Below are positions 52,957-62,808 of a stretch of 64,000 bases of DNA, piece after piece; position 1 is the stretch's first letter; every line of letters begins with the position of its first letter. The translations under genes and the position numbers were made by a program. The notes beneath the pieces are model-generated. The model was not told where the DNA came from and searched no databases. It saw only the letters and a list, made by a program, of their open reading frames with translations. The DNA comes from Paraphoma chrysanthemicola (lineage: Eukaryota; Ascomycota; Dothideomycetes; Pleosporales; Phaeosphaeriaceae), in the NCBI GenBank assembly GCA_020744225.1, contig JAGMWG010000011.1, positions 868,001 to 932,000 of the forward strand, in the 5' to 3' direction.

Positions 52957-55869
52957 CTATACCACAGCACTTACTCTTTTACGCTCCTTCGCCAGTGACT
53001 TTGCAGACTTTTGCAGCTCCTTTCTCAATGTCGTCCTCTTAGTCTCCATATCTTCCCGTACCTCCGCATACGCTGCGTTGTGACGTTTCAAGACCTCGTG
53101 CAGCAAGTGCTGGCTGTCGTTGGCGAAGTCCCCCGCAATATCAGCCGCAGCCGTCTCGTTGTCTACAATGTGACGTAAGACGCGATTTGAAACTTTGATC
53201 AAGAGGTCATGGAGCGCGCGCTGGTGTGGCTGCAAAGAAGCTTCCCACTCCAGCTCTTCTGCCTCGGATGTAGGGACCGGCGGCTGCGACGAAGATTCAG
53301 ACTCAGCGGATGTAGAGCTATGACTACTCGGTGCATCTGGCGGAGGCGGATCCGTGCGAAAGCGCAGTTGCGAATCCTGTCCATTAAGTTGCAATACCTC
53401 CGAGTCGTCGTTGATAAGTGTGAGATCGTCCACAGGCTCAGGTCTGTCTAGGTACAGAACATCTCCCGTGAGACGACGAATGAATGATGTGCTTTTGTAG
53501 TTGTCTCGGGCCTGCGCAAAAGGGTTCAATTTGGCGGTCTGCATATCCGCTTCGACTTTCTCAAGATCGATGTCATTTCCATCTGCATGACCCGAAATGG
53601 CCATTGACTCCGCATGAGGAGAAGCAGGCACTGGTTTGCTGTTGCTCGAAAGTATCTCTGTTTCTGTTATGCCGTGATGTGCACTCGTTGACTCTGTCTC
53701 AGTCACGCTGATGGGCGGAGGAGATGATCGGATCGCAGGCATAGCTGAGTCCTGAAAAAGACCCCTAACGTTTGGAGTCCGGGGCCGTATGGTCGAAGGA
53801 CGCGGTCGAGATCGACGTTGCGATGGTGTAGAGGGCGGAAGAGGCGATCGAGGAGGAAGCGGTGGCTTCCTGAACGCTGCTTTTGGGACCTGAGATGGTT
53901 TCTGCACACCTAAGAGACCTCCGATGAGCGGTGTTCGCGTTGAAAGAATTGAAGATGAAGGTTCGCGGCTCTCTTGAGACTTCGATGACTTCTCCATTCG
54001 CCTGACTGTTACCGACTTGTTTGCTTCGACATGCTGCGACTGTGGCAGGCCATTCACCTCTTCCGGGTCACCTTGAATCGGCAATCGTGCTTTTGACCTT
54101 GGTTTCTTACTCGATCGCCCGGCAGAATCTGCAGCCGTCGTAGGGTCTTTGCGTTTGGTGCCTCTGTTTCCGCCAGTATGACGACTGGGTACAAAATCGT
54201 GGTCTGTATCTGCTTTTCTTTTGCTGCGCGTTTGCCTGCCTTGATTGGCGCGTTCGATATTGGTCGCTGCTGTGGGTTTCGGCATTCGAGCTGTTGGCTG
54301 AGTGCTTGCACCGGCCCCTTTCCCGACTTCATTACGCGTCCTGGGCTTTTTGTTGTGCTCAATGGGCATTTCAAAAATGTCCGATTGCTCAAGAAGCTGT
54401 TGCGAAGCCCTTTGCTTCGTGGCTTGAGATACTTTGGGCAACTTTCCTTGACTACGCGCAACGTCTCTCAACGAGATGTGCGTTGAATCGGCATTGCTAA
54501 GGAGGCCATCTGAGCCATCTAGGGGATCTTCTGGGATCCCAGAGCCTTGCCCCAGTATTCGAGAACCCCTTGATGCGGACGATGAAGCGAGAGTATTATC
54601 TTGAGACTTCGCGGTCTGTGTCTGCGCTTGCGCTGGTTGTTCACTCTTTGTTACCTTATCAGACGACTGCAAATGCCCGAGGGACTGCGTCATCCTGGTC
54701 GTTACGCTGTCATGTTGTCTGGCACCATCTTGTTTACGTTCTGCCCTGTCATTTCCTTGGCGGACTGGCCGTCCAGATGTGATCGGTGAACTAGGCTTGT
54801 GTCCAGCGATTTCGCGGCGAGTATTCTGATAGTGCTGCACGGGGGTGGTAGGTTGGTGATCGATTAAGGCCTCTTGCTGGCTCCGTGGCATAGCCTCGCT
54901 TGTCTGCTGCGGCGAAGTGAAATTGGTGTCGAACAGCGAGCTGCTGGATTTCATTGAAGTTTTCGTCGAAGGCCCACTAGCTCCTGCGGTGGCCCCTTGA
55001 AGTTCTTTGAGCGCTGCCTCGCACTCTCGCGCGTTACCTGCTTTCTCAAAGAGGATCGTGATCTGGCTCGCCTTAGACTTCGCAGAGTTTACCAGATGTG
55101 TCCAGGAACCATTATTGAGCTTTAGAACGAGGTCCCACGGCTCATGTTCCGTCGTCCGGGCTTGTGAGTCGGCCAAAGGCGCGGATGCATGACTGTTGGT
55201 TGTTTGAATATGTGAAACTGGAATATCGAGAAACTGTACTGCATGCGGAAGGTCACCGGGCATGATGATCGTGAGTGCATCGCTCTGGATAATACTTACG
55301 AGCATGGCACCTTCCGAATGCGCCCATCGAAAACTGCTAGATCCCTCGAGCGAGATAGCATAAAGGATGCATGGATCTGTGACCGGGTTGGCAAGCGCCA
55401 AAGCGTCCAAGTTGTCCATGAAGCCTTGAAACTTGTCCATCCAGTTCCAGTCAAAGTCGCTTGGGAAGATTGAAGCACTGTTCCTGACCTTGTCCGAGGA
55501 CCAGAAGCTTGCGAAGTCAAAGCGCTGTGCGAGTGCTTCCCGAATAATGATCCCTGCGATAATTCTCGTCTCTTCTCGCTCGTCAGTTCCAATGATGACT
55601 TCCCCAAGGCCATGGAGCTTCTGCTTCATGGCCGTGATATGCTTGACCACTTGAGGCGATGTGCTTAGCATGCCCGCAAAAGCTAGTCCCACCCATCTAC
55701 GTCGAATGTGAGAAAGTGTCGGGTCGCAGAAAGCGAGTAAGAATTCCTCGGCGACACGCGGGAGCGAACTACCACTGAAATCGGCAGCAGTGATGAGGGT
55801 GTACAGTTGAGTGTTCGACGAGTGAGTATCAGGCGCTCTCAGCGCAGCTTCAAAAGCCTTCGAACTCAT
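52957..55869 (-). CDS. Putative Red1/Rec10/SYCP2-like meiotic chromosome axis protein
   Basis: Intronless, 970 residues; no close family is obvious from sequence. Three parts can be seen. Residues about 1-155 are helical and ARM-like (TQLYTLITAADF, RVAEEFLLAFCDP, RRRWVGLAFAGML). Residues about 165-300 read like a beta-rich PH/Spt16M-like domain ending in a helix (SWTHLVNSAKSKASQITILFEKAGNARECEAALKEL). Residues about 300-860 are disordered, basic, rich in Ser/Thr/Pro and TQ/SQ pairs. The last about 100 residues are a coiled coil (HQRALHDLLIKVSNRVLRHI and on to KELQKSAKSLAKERKR). ARM + Spt16M-like + disorder + C-terminal coiled coil is the plan of SYCP2 and of fungal Red1/Rec10, which bind HORMA proteins and build the meiotic axis. 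The family call is an inference from architecture; the gene itself is certain. Confidence 0.5.
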   Translation of the reverse strand: MSSKAFEAALRAPDTHSSNTQLYTLITAADFSGSSLPRVAEEFLLAFCDPTLSHIRRRWVGLAFAGMLSTSPQVVKHITAMKQKLHGLGEVIIGTDEREETRIIAGIIIREALAQRFDFASFWSSDKVRNSASIFPSDFDWNWMDKFQGFMDNLDALALANPVTDPCILYAISLEGSSSFRWAHSEGAMLVSIIQSDALTIIMPGDLPHAVQFLDIPVSHIQTTNSHASAPLADSQARTTEHEPWDLVLKLNNGSWTHLVNSAKSKASQITILFEKAGNARECEAALKELQGATAGASGPSTKTSMKSSSSLFDTNFTSPQQTSEAMPRSQQEALIDHQPTTPVQHYQNTRREIAGHKPSSPITSGRPVRQGNDRAERKQDGARQHDSVTTRMTQSLGHLQSSDKVTKSEQPAQAQTQTAKSQDNTLASSSASRGSRILGQGSGIPEDPLDGSDGLLSNADSTHISLRDVARSQGKLPKVSQATKQRASQQLLEQSDIFEMPIEHNKKPRTRNEVGKGAGASTQPTARMPKPTAATNIERANQGRQTRSKRKADTDHDFVPSRHTGGNRGTKRKDPTTAADSAGRSSKKPRSKARLPIQGDPEEVNGLPQSQHVEANKSVTVRRMEKSSKSQESREPSSSILSTRTPLIGGLLGVQKPSQVPKAAFRKPPLPPRSPLPPSTPSQRRSRPRPSTIRPRTPNVRGLFQDSAMPAIRSSPPPISVTETESTSAHHGITETEILSSNSKPVPASPHAESMAISGHADGNDIDLEKVEADMQTAKLNPFAQARDNYKSTSFIRRLTGDVLYLDRPEPVDDLTLINDDSEVLQLNGQDSQLRFRTDPPPPDAPSSHSSTSAESESSSQPPVPTSEAEELEWEASLQPHQRALHDLLIKVSNRVLRHIVDNETAAADIAGDFANDSQHLLHEVLKRHNAAYAEVREDMETKRTTLRKELQKSAKSLAKERKRVSAVV

Positions 55870-56847
55870 CGCGTGAGCTTATCATAGAGATCATGTGGCT
55901 TTGACATGCGAACAGAAACGAGACGAAAAGGAAAAGGGCGGAGAGAGATAACGACGGACAGTGGGATCTAGGCGCGAAAAAGTGAATCGACTTTGCAGGC
56001 GAGGAAGGCACGATTGGGTCCGACGTTTGATGTCGAGGAAGGGACGCGAGAGTTTCGCGTCGCTCTCACCTCCAACATCGGCATCGCCACACAAATCTGC
56101 TGTGATCATGAACTACCGTTCAAAGGAGTAATCTACCTTCAAAGATGGGTACCACACGCAGAGCCCGGCTGATCAGCGTGCCCTTCAGGAGCAGCTGCTC
56201 TTCGATCGAGGGCGCGATCGTGCGCGCTGAAGGAGCTTAGGTGCATACTTCTGCGGTCTGTACGACTGCTTCAACAATTCAAGGGCTGATAAGGCGCACG
56301 CATTATTCTACCTTAGATGGAGGAGACGGATGTCTAATGGGCCGACAATACATGGCAGGTCCAGAGGTGTCACTGCAACTGCAGCATTTACGCGCGTAGC
56401 CCCATCCTCGGCTAGCACAGCCCGCCACAGGGTCGCGTCCTCCTTCCTGCAGCTTGAGCAGCGTTTATAGCACCATTCGTCTAACTCCAGTCAGATCTGG
56501 ATTCGGATAGGCTCATGCACCATGCAGCAGTGTGTATGGCTGGGCTTGACGATGGCTTACTGTTCCAGGCTGTTGCACTCGCTTCGCCTTGCACGCCGCC
56601 CCGCAAGCCCGTGTTGGACACGGAGTAGATGCGATCCTGGCAATCCTTCGATGAGGCCAAATCACATTCTCACGAGTCTCACCCGATCGTGCCTGCGATT
56701 CCCTCCTCGGTGCGTGTGCGCGTACTTCGATCGCAGATAAGGCCTCGCGCCACGCTTCACAACCCTGAGGATCTCGTTTTGATTGTCGAGGTTCAAGTTC
56801 GTCAACTAGGGCTGGCCCGTATCATCTTTTGATTTACAACCATTCAG
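55870..56847. other. Divergent promoter, axis-like gene / MFS transporter
   Basis: 978 nt. The left 230 nt are purine-rich on the plus strand. No gene, tRNA or repeat recognised. Confidence 0.5.
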
Positions 56848-58808
56848 ATGGCTGAAGAGAAGAAGAACAACTCACCAGATGGCGAGCCTGAAGCAACAGC
56901 AACAAATGTCGTTCCCAACATCAGCCAAGCACGGCTGCATACAATTATCGCGGGATTGTGGATTTGTCTATGTAAATATCGATAGCGCGGCGGCTTGAGC
57001 TTATACCTTACTGATTCTGTATGTAGTCATTTCTGCAATGGATACGACCATTATCACGACAGCTTTGCTCAAGATCTCAAGCGGGTACAATGCTCTGGAA
57101 CAGGGAGCATGGCTTGTCACAGCATATCTGCTGACCTACAACTGTGAAGAATTTCTTCTAGTGACAACATCCGCAATGCTAATTGTGGCCCAGCATTCTT
57201 GATGATCACTGCAAAACTCAGTGATATATGGGGCTTGAAGAATCTCTTGATTTCTTGTGCAGCCGTATTTTTGATCTTTTCGATGGCATGTGGAGCGGCC
57301 CAGAGCATGGTGCAGTTGTGAGTACAATCAGATCCAAGATGTGCCAATGCTTACCAATAGAGGATCGTCTTCCGTGCTTTTCAAGGCATTGGTGGCTCTG
57401 GCTTATACTCGCTTACGTTCGTGTCTATCATGAAACTTATTGTGCCAGAGAAGATCGGATTCTACTCTGGCGTGATCAGCTCCGTCTTTGCTATGGCCAA
57501 TCTATTGGGTCCATTATTTGGAGGCATCATTTCGGATCGGACGACATGGCGATGGATTTTCTTTCTGAAGTAAACACATTCCACTCACTTGACCTTTGGT
57601 GGTGCTAACGACTCTGCAGTGGCCCAGTTGTGGCGCTGGCGATCATTATTCTCTTCTTATCTGTGCCGCGGTTGAGCAGCAGCAAATCCAATGCTGAACG
57701 TATTCGCGGTCTAGACGGAGTTGGCGGACTACTCTCGATTTGTTGGCCAATACCCTTGATATTCGCCCTCCAGGAAGCCGGAGTCTCGCATCCCTGGAAC
57801 AGCAGCGTCATCATTGGCACACTAACTGCGGGTATCGCGCTCCTCATTCTCTTCGGCCTATACGAAACCTGGGTAACGTATAGATCTGACCGGGAGCCGA
57901 TCTTCCCGATTCATTTTCTTCACAATCCTTCCATGGCACTCGTTCTGCTATCGATGTTTCTCTTGGGGATGCCCTTCTATGTCATATTTGTGCAGCTGCC
58001 GCAACGCTTCCAGGTTGTCAACTTCACAAGCGCTGAACGTGCTGGTATTCTTTTGCTACCAGCGACGTTGATGACACCCATTGGCGCAATGGTCGCCGGA
58101 TTGGGCACGAAGAAGATGCCTGTCGAGCTGATCCTGATTGCTTCTGCTGCTGTTGTATGCGCTGGAGTTGGGCTCCTCGGTAGTCTTCCAACGAAGTCCG
58201 CACTCTGGCCTGGAACTTATGGTTACGAAGTTATCACTGGGCTTGGTTTGGGAATGGCCAGTCCCCCTTACTACATGCTTATAGCGACTAGCATCGAAGA
58301 AAAGCATATAGCAGTCGGTACTGGTGCATTGAACATGGTTCGTACACTTGGAGGATGTGTTGCTGTCGCCATCTGTTCAGCCATCCACCGCGCGTTCCTC
58401 AACAAAAGGCTACCAGAGTTTCTCTCTTCGGATCAGATTGCTGCAGTCCAGAAGTCTGGTAGCTCTATCGCGCAGCTACCTGAGGAAACAAGGAATGTTG
58501 TAGGGAGAGTGTTCGGGCAAAGCTACAACAGGCAATTCCAGATCATGCTTGCTTTTGCTGGACTCAACATTATTGTCACGATTGTGTTAGCAGTCGTAAG
58601 GAAGCGAATGGGCTTATATGGCGTGATACCGCAACGAAAAGAAGAGAATGAGTTCATGAGAGCTCCAGGGCCGGCTGTCGAAGCAACGCAGAAGCAAGGG
58701 CCAATTACCACAGTCGACGTTGCTGAGCAGAACCCTGCTCCTGGCGAAGTTCCACAAGACGCTCCTGCTTCGCCTTTGGCAAGCGCAGGTCCAGCAAAGT
58801 CATACTGA
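56848..58808 (+). CDS. DHA2-type MFS drug/H+ antiporter
   Basis: Plasma-membrane exporter of the 14-helix DHA2 family (multidrug and toxin efflux). Five exons: 56848-56971, 57027-57143, 57194-57317, 57363-57569 and 57620-58808; introns 55, 50, 45 and 50 nt; all phases agree, 586 residues. After a short polar N-terminus, helix 1 contains FISAMDTTIITTAL, the DTTI motif typical of this family. GAWLVTAYLLTYNSFLMITAKLSDIWGLKNLL holds the loop 2-3 motif A-like sequence. IVFRAFQGIGGSGLYSL carries motif B (RxxQGxGG), and SGVISSVFAMANLLGPLFGGIISD is motif C. The C-terminus is cytosolic and Pro/Ala-rich. Substrate unknown; no synthase gene is adjacent. The third intron uses the acceptor ATAGAG to keep frame. 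Confidence 0.93.
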
Positions 58809-59620
58809 TCTTTGCTCTGACAATGAACTTTGTCTTAACAAATATTACCATTACTATTTTGTTGACGAAGCCATGCATTCTTACTGGATCGTTCACGGGT
58901 AAATTGTTTGTCTCTAATCGTTCAGATCCTCTGCGAGGCCGTTCCTCGGGACACTTTCGGACACCATGCCTATCAAAGCAGGTAGAAAGTACAGTGCCAC
59001 AGCAACAGTGCTCCGAACCTTATCCGAACGAAAGATGTCTAAAGAAGCACGTCACAAGGCGCGCTGGTCGAGAAGCTTAGCAAAGTCCCCACTTTTCATT
59101 GGCTCACCCCATCATTTTCCCCGCAACCGAGAGATGCTTCCCGCGCTCGTCTCGCGCGGCATCATGACGTTTGGCCGTTGAGATCTGAACCAAGGAGCCA
59201 ATCTTGAGGGCTGAACTTCAAAAATGACGGCGCGGCTTTAAAAGTATCACCCGATCCCCTCGCAAATGCTGCAACTCGCGATGGAAAAGCTGGCTGGTCA
59301 TCACGCGATCGGCATACGCTAAAAGGAAAGGTGTGGGAACGTGGGATTACTATGGGGAATGGTGCTGGTCATTGAAATCTTGATAGGTGGTTCGATAGCC
59401 TCGGGTTAGTGAGACCCCGGACAATGGAGAGATGGGTGGGTTGAGATGTGACGTTCATAAGGGAACTGCCGACGCTGGTTGTGAAGGATGTGCAAATGCT
59501 AAACAACATCCACGATTACGGACTTTTCACAGGTCTCGCCCTTCTCTGCTATTGATAGTGCAATAGTTTGACCACGTCTCTCTCTATCAATCAAGTGTTC
59601 AACCATTGCATCGAATCAAT
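58809..59620. other. Intergenic between two tandem transporters
   Basis: 812 nt holding the 3' end of the first MFS gene and the promoter of the second. Two short frames near 58823 and 58966 lack support. Confidence 0.5.
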
Positions 59621-61423
59621 ATGGCTTCTGCAGCGGAAAGGCTCAGTGACGGCCCGAGTGAAGAGAAGAAGATCGGGGACGAGCACGTCGAGGGCGACCG
59701 GAATACCATTGAGAACTTACCAGATCCAGACGAGGGGCTTAGCGACGAGGAACGTGCTGCACATGTACGTTTCAAACATCACGTCTATAGAGGTCCTCGC
59801 GATCGACCTTCCTAACGTGTTGCAGGACCGTAAACTCCTCTGGAAACTCGATTGCAAACTTATTCCGTGGCTCTCCTTTCTGTATCTCATCTCCTTTCTT
59901 GACCGCACAAACATCGGCAATGCGAAAGTTGACGGGCTGCAAGAAGACTTGGGAATGACTAATGGTCAATATAATGCCAGTCTAACAATCTTCTTCGTCA
60001 GTTACTCAGTATTCGAGCCTTTGACGAACGTGCTGCTCAAGAGACTTCGACCCAGCGTCTTCTTGCCTATTATTATGGTCTGGTGGTACGCATACATTCA
60101 CAGGCTGAACTGTTGGGAAATGGAGACTAATTACTCCCAGGGGAATCTGTATGACGTGTATGGGTCTGGTTCACAACTATGCTGGTCTCATGACTGCTGT
60201 ATGTACAACCCGGTACAATTTATTGCCTACATACTGATTCGGCAATACAGAGATGGTGGTTAGGTGTGGCTGAAGCTGGACTCTTCCCTGGAGGTAGGTT
60301 CTACAAAGATATAGGGACTTCTCGAGAACAACGACTGACTGTGCTTTCAAGTCAACTACTACCTCAGTTGCTGGTACAAGCGATCTGAGTTCGGTATCCG
60401 TGCGGCCATCTTCTTCTCCGCTGCTGCTCTTGCAGGCTCCTTTGGAGGGCTGTTGGCCGCTGGTATCGCGCAAATGGGCGGTGTTGGTGGAAAGCCTGGA
60501 TGGGCTTGGATCTTTGTATGCTTACCATGCTCAACACATGCTTATGAGTCAAGACTGATCTATGCCCACAGATCCTTGAAGGTCTAGCCACCATCATCGT
60601 CGGCATAGCTTCATACTGGATGGTCCACGACTTCCCAGCCGAAGCCACCTTCCTCACCCCCGACGACCGCGCACGCGTCCTCCGCCGTCTTCGTGAAGAC
60701 AAGCAAGCCTCCGCAAATCATGAATCATTCCAGATGAAGTATTTCTGGCAATCCGTAAACGACTGGAAAACACTCTGCTTCGCAGTCATCTACATGGGTG
60801 CCGACGGCTCTCTCTACGCCTTCTCGCTTTTCCTCCCAACCATCATCCAACAACTCGGATACACAAGCACAACCGCCAACTTACTCAGTGTCCCGCCATA
60901 CGCTGCAGCCGCAGTCATGACTGTCTTTGTCGGCTGGCTCGCTGATCGCACGCACCAACGCGGGCTATGTAATATCTTCGTCTCACTCTTCGGCATTGTC
61001 GGTTTCTCCATGCTCATCGGCTCGTCCAATCCCAACGTCCAATACGCAGGTACCTTCCTCGGCGCCCTCGGCATTTACCCATGCATTGCCAACACCATCT
61101 CTTGGGCGTCTAACAATACTGAGGGTGTGTACAAGCGCGGCGTAACGCTGGGATTCGTGATCGGATGGGGCAACCTTAACGGTGTCGTGAGCAGCAATAT
61201 TTACAGGCAGGCGGACAAGCCTAGGTTCTTCTTGGGACATGGCGTTGTGTTGGCGTATTTGGCGCTGTTTCTGTTTGGCGGGAGTATTGTTACAAGGATG
61301 ATGTTGGTGCTGGAGAATAAGAAGAGGAAGAGTGGGAAGAGGGATCATTGGGTTGAGGGCAAGAGTGAAAAGGAGGTTTTGGAGCTGGGAGACGAAAAGC
61401 CAGACTTTGTTTATATGCTGTAG
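59621..61423 (+). CDS. ACS-family MFS transporter (Tna1/Dal5 type)
   Basis: Uptake carrier of the anion:cation symporter family, which in fungi imports organic anions and vitamins such as nicotinate, allantoate or pantothenate. Six exons: 59621-59764, 59826-60085, 60141-60198, 60251-60293, 60352-60515 and 60572-61423; introns 61, 55, 52, 58 and 56 nt; all phases agree, 506 residues. Hallmarks: DRKLLWKLDCKLIPWLSFLYLISFLDRTNIGNAKVDGL, which is the family signature over helix 1; EPLTNVLLKRLRPS; RWWLGVAEAGLFPGVNYYLSCWYKRSEFGIRAA over helices 4-5, assembled across two splice sites; and GFVIGWGNLNGVVSSNIY near the C-terminus. The substrate cannot be told. It lies in tandem with a DHA2 exporter, but the two families usually work independently. 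Confidence 0.94.
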
Positions 61424-61868
61424 GTTGGGGATTGTGAAGGTGAGAGGAGAGGAAAAGAGCTATACAATTGAGGAGGTGATGCTAAGGAAGACAATAGATG
61501 AACTATGTTCTACATTGACACACTCGCCATGGTGCGTTGCCCTTGTCTACAATGGCTTATCTGGTTGAACGTGATGGTGGCATTCATTCTCTAGTGGCGT
61601 CACTCTTGAGCACTTGGCCCTACATAGCTGGTTGCTCAGAGTCACCACTTTCAGGATTTGACTGCATGGCCAACGATGAAGACAAAGACGCCTTGAAGAT
61701 TGAAGAGACTCGTGCAATTCCATAGTCTTAGTTACTTGAAGCCCAATCTACCTTCAAATCGTCTGAAGGTACACGGACACATTTTTGTACCATTCGCGCC
61801 ATATCCCAAAGGTATCCCATGACAGAACGCCACCCAATGCATATTCGTGAATTATACACACAATCCAC
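61424..61868. other. Intergenic between convergent genes
   Basis: 445 nt between the stops of the MFS gene (+) and RRS1 (-). It includes an imperfect repeat of CTACCTTCAAATCGTCTGAAGGT near 61750, an inverted pairing of ACCTTCAAA/TCTGAAGGT that could form a small hairpin. No gene. Confidence 0.45.
61750..61770. terminator. Small inverted repeat between convergent 3' ends
   Basis: ACCTTCA and TGAAGGT flank a short loop, a 7-bp perfect inverted repeat. It sits about 325 nt after the MFS stop and 120 nt after nothing else on this strand. It might help 3'-end formation, but fungal terminators are not defined by hairpins, so it is only noted. Confidence 0.2.
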
Positions 61869-62620
61869 CTAGGCACCATTCTTCCGTCCAGTCCTGTCGT
61901 TCGCTCTCTGTTTCCTCTCGTTCCTCCTCATTCTGTCCTTTCGGTCCTTCCTGCTGTCCGCGCGCGCATCATGTGCCTCGCCAGTCTTCGCCTCCTTCTT
62001 GTCGTCCACCTCGACCAGCCAGTCGTTCTCACCGTCCTTGTTCTTGCCCTTGTAGCCCCACTTGGGAACCCATTCTCCACTAGCGTCGTCGTAGACCAAT
62101 TTACCGTCACGCTTCTTGTCCTTGATACCCTTCTTCGCAGCAAAGCGCTCCCATTTGGTGGGCTCCTTGGCAGCGGGAATTGGCTTCTCGCGGGGTAGAG
62201 GGGTTGTTGGGGTCGGGAGAACCAGATGGACACCTTCTGAGTCCGACTTGATCTGGCAGGTCGAGAGCAGCTGGTTGATAAGAGCTTGCGCGGCGTCGCG
62301 GGCTGTGGAAGCAAGTGTCTCTTCGTCTGCGCCAGCGGGGACAGGGTTGGGGTCGTTGGCGAGAAGGTTGCCTAGGTCGAAGGTGAACGGAGTTGGTTTG
62401 TTCACAGTGATTGGTCTTTGGTCTGTTAGCGATAGACGTAAAGGCCGCATGGTCTGCCCTACAATCTGCTTGAGATGGTGGAATCTGCGATCGATGCAGC
62501 ACCATTCAAGGTGGGCGATTTCATGTCCATAGCGCCCCCGTTGATCCTTTCGGCGAGTTGCGAGTGTGTGGGTGATGCGCCATTGAGCGCGACACCGCCG
62601 TCCATTTCTGTGTCAGACAT
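61869..62620 (-). CDS. RRS1: Rrs1, ribosome biogenesis factor
   Basis: Nucleolar factor that, with Rpf2, brings 5S RNP (5S rRNA, uL18, uL5) into the pre-60S subunit. The main exon (to 61869) has the conserved core: RPITVNKPTPFTFDLGNLLANDPNP, the helix ARDAAQALINQLLS, LPREKPIPAAKEPTKWERFAAKKGI and the basic KWGYKG...DDKKEA segment, ending in a Lys/Arg-rich tail (RKDRKDRMRRNERKQRA). The start is taken as ATG 62620 (MSDTEMDGG), joined by an intron from donor 62502 (GTGCTG) to the acceptor at 62423 (CTAACAG, 80 nt) or 62459 (TTGTAG, 44 nt); both keep the frame, so the N-terminal 40 residues are uncertain. It shares a 188-nt divergent promoter with mS29. Confidence 0.9.
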
Positions 62621-62808
62621 TGTTGCAAGTATTGCGGAATTGTTGCGAGCGGTTCTGGTCTTGCACTTCGCAGATTATTTTCTGGAGCGCCAAGAGTTCA
62701 ACCACTAGCGCGGCGGACTTCCGGGCGCTTTTTGGACCATCGCAAGCTTCATCAGTTCTTCGTGCAGTCATTCGCTATTGTAGAGGCTCCGAGCCTCGTC
62801 AATCCGCC
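62621..62808. promoter_or_regulatory. Divergent promoter RRS1 / mS29
   Basis: 188 nt between the two ATGs, the tightest divergent pair in the window. One gene serves the cytosolic ribosome and the other the mitochondrial ribosome, so shared control would make sense. No specific element was recognised. Confidence 0.5.

Noticed and set aside
56848..61423. Transporter pair as part of a secondary-metabolite cluster
   Set aside because: No polyketide synthase, peptide synthetase, terpene cyclase or cluster-type transcription factor is near; the flavin monooxygenase and MDR reductase are 17-44 kb away among housekeeping genes.
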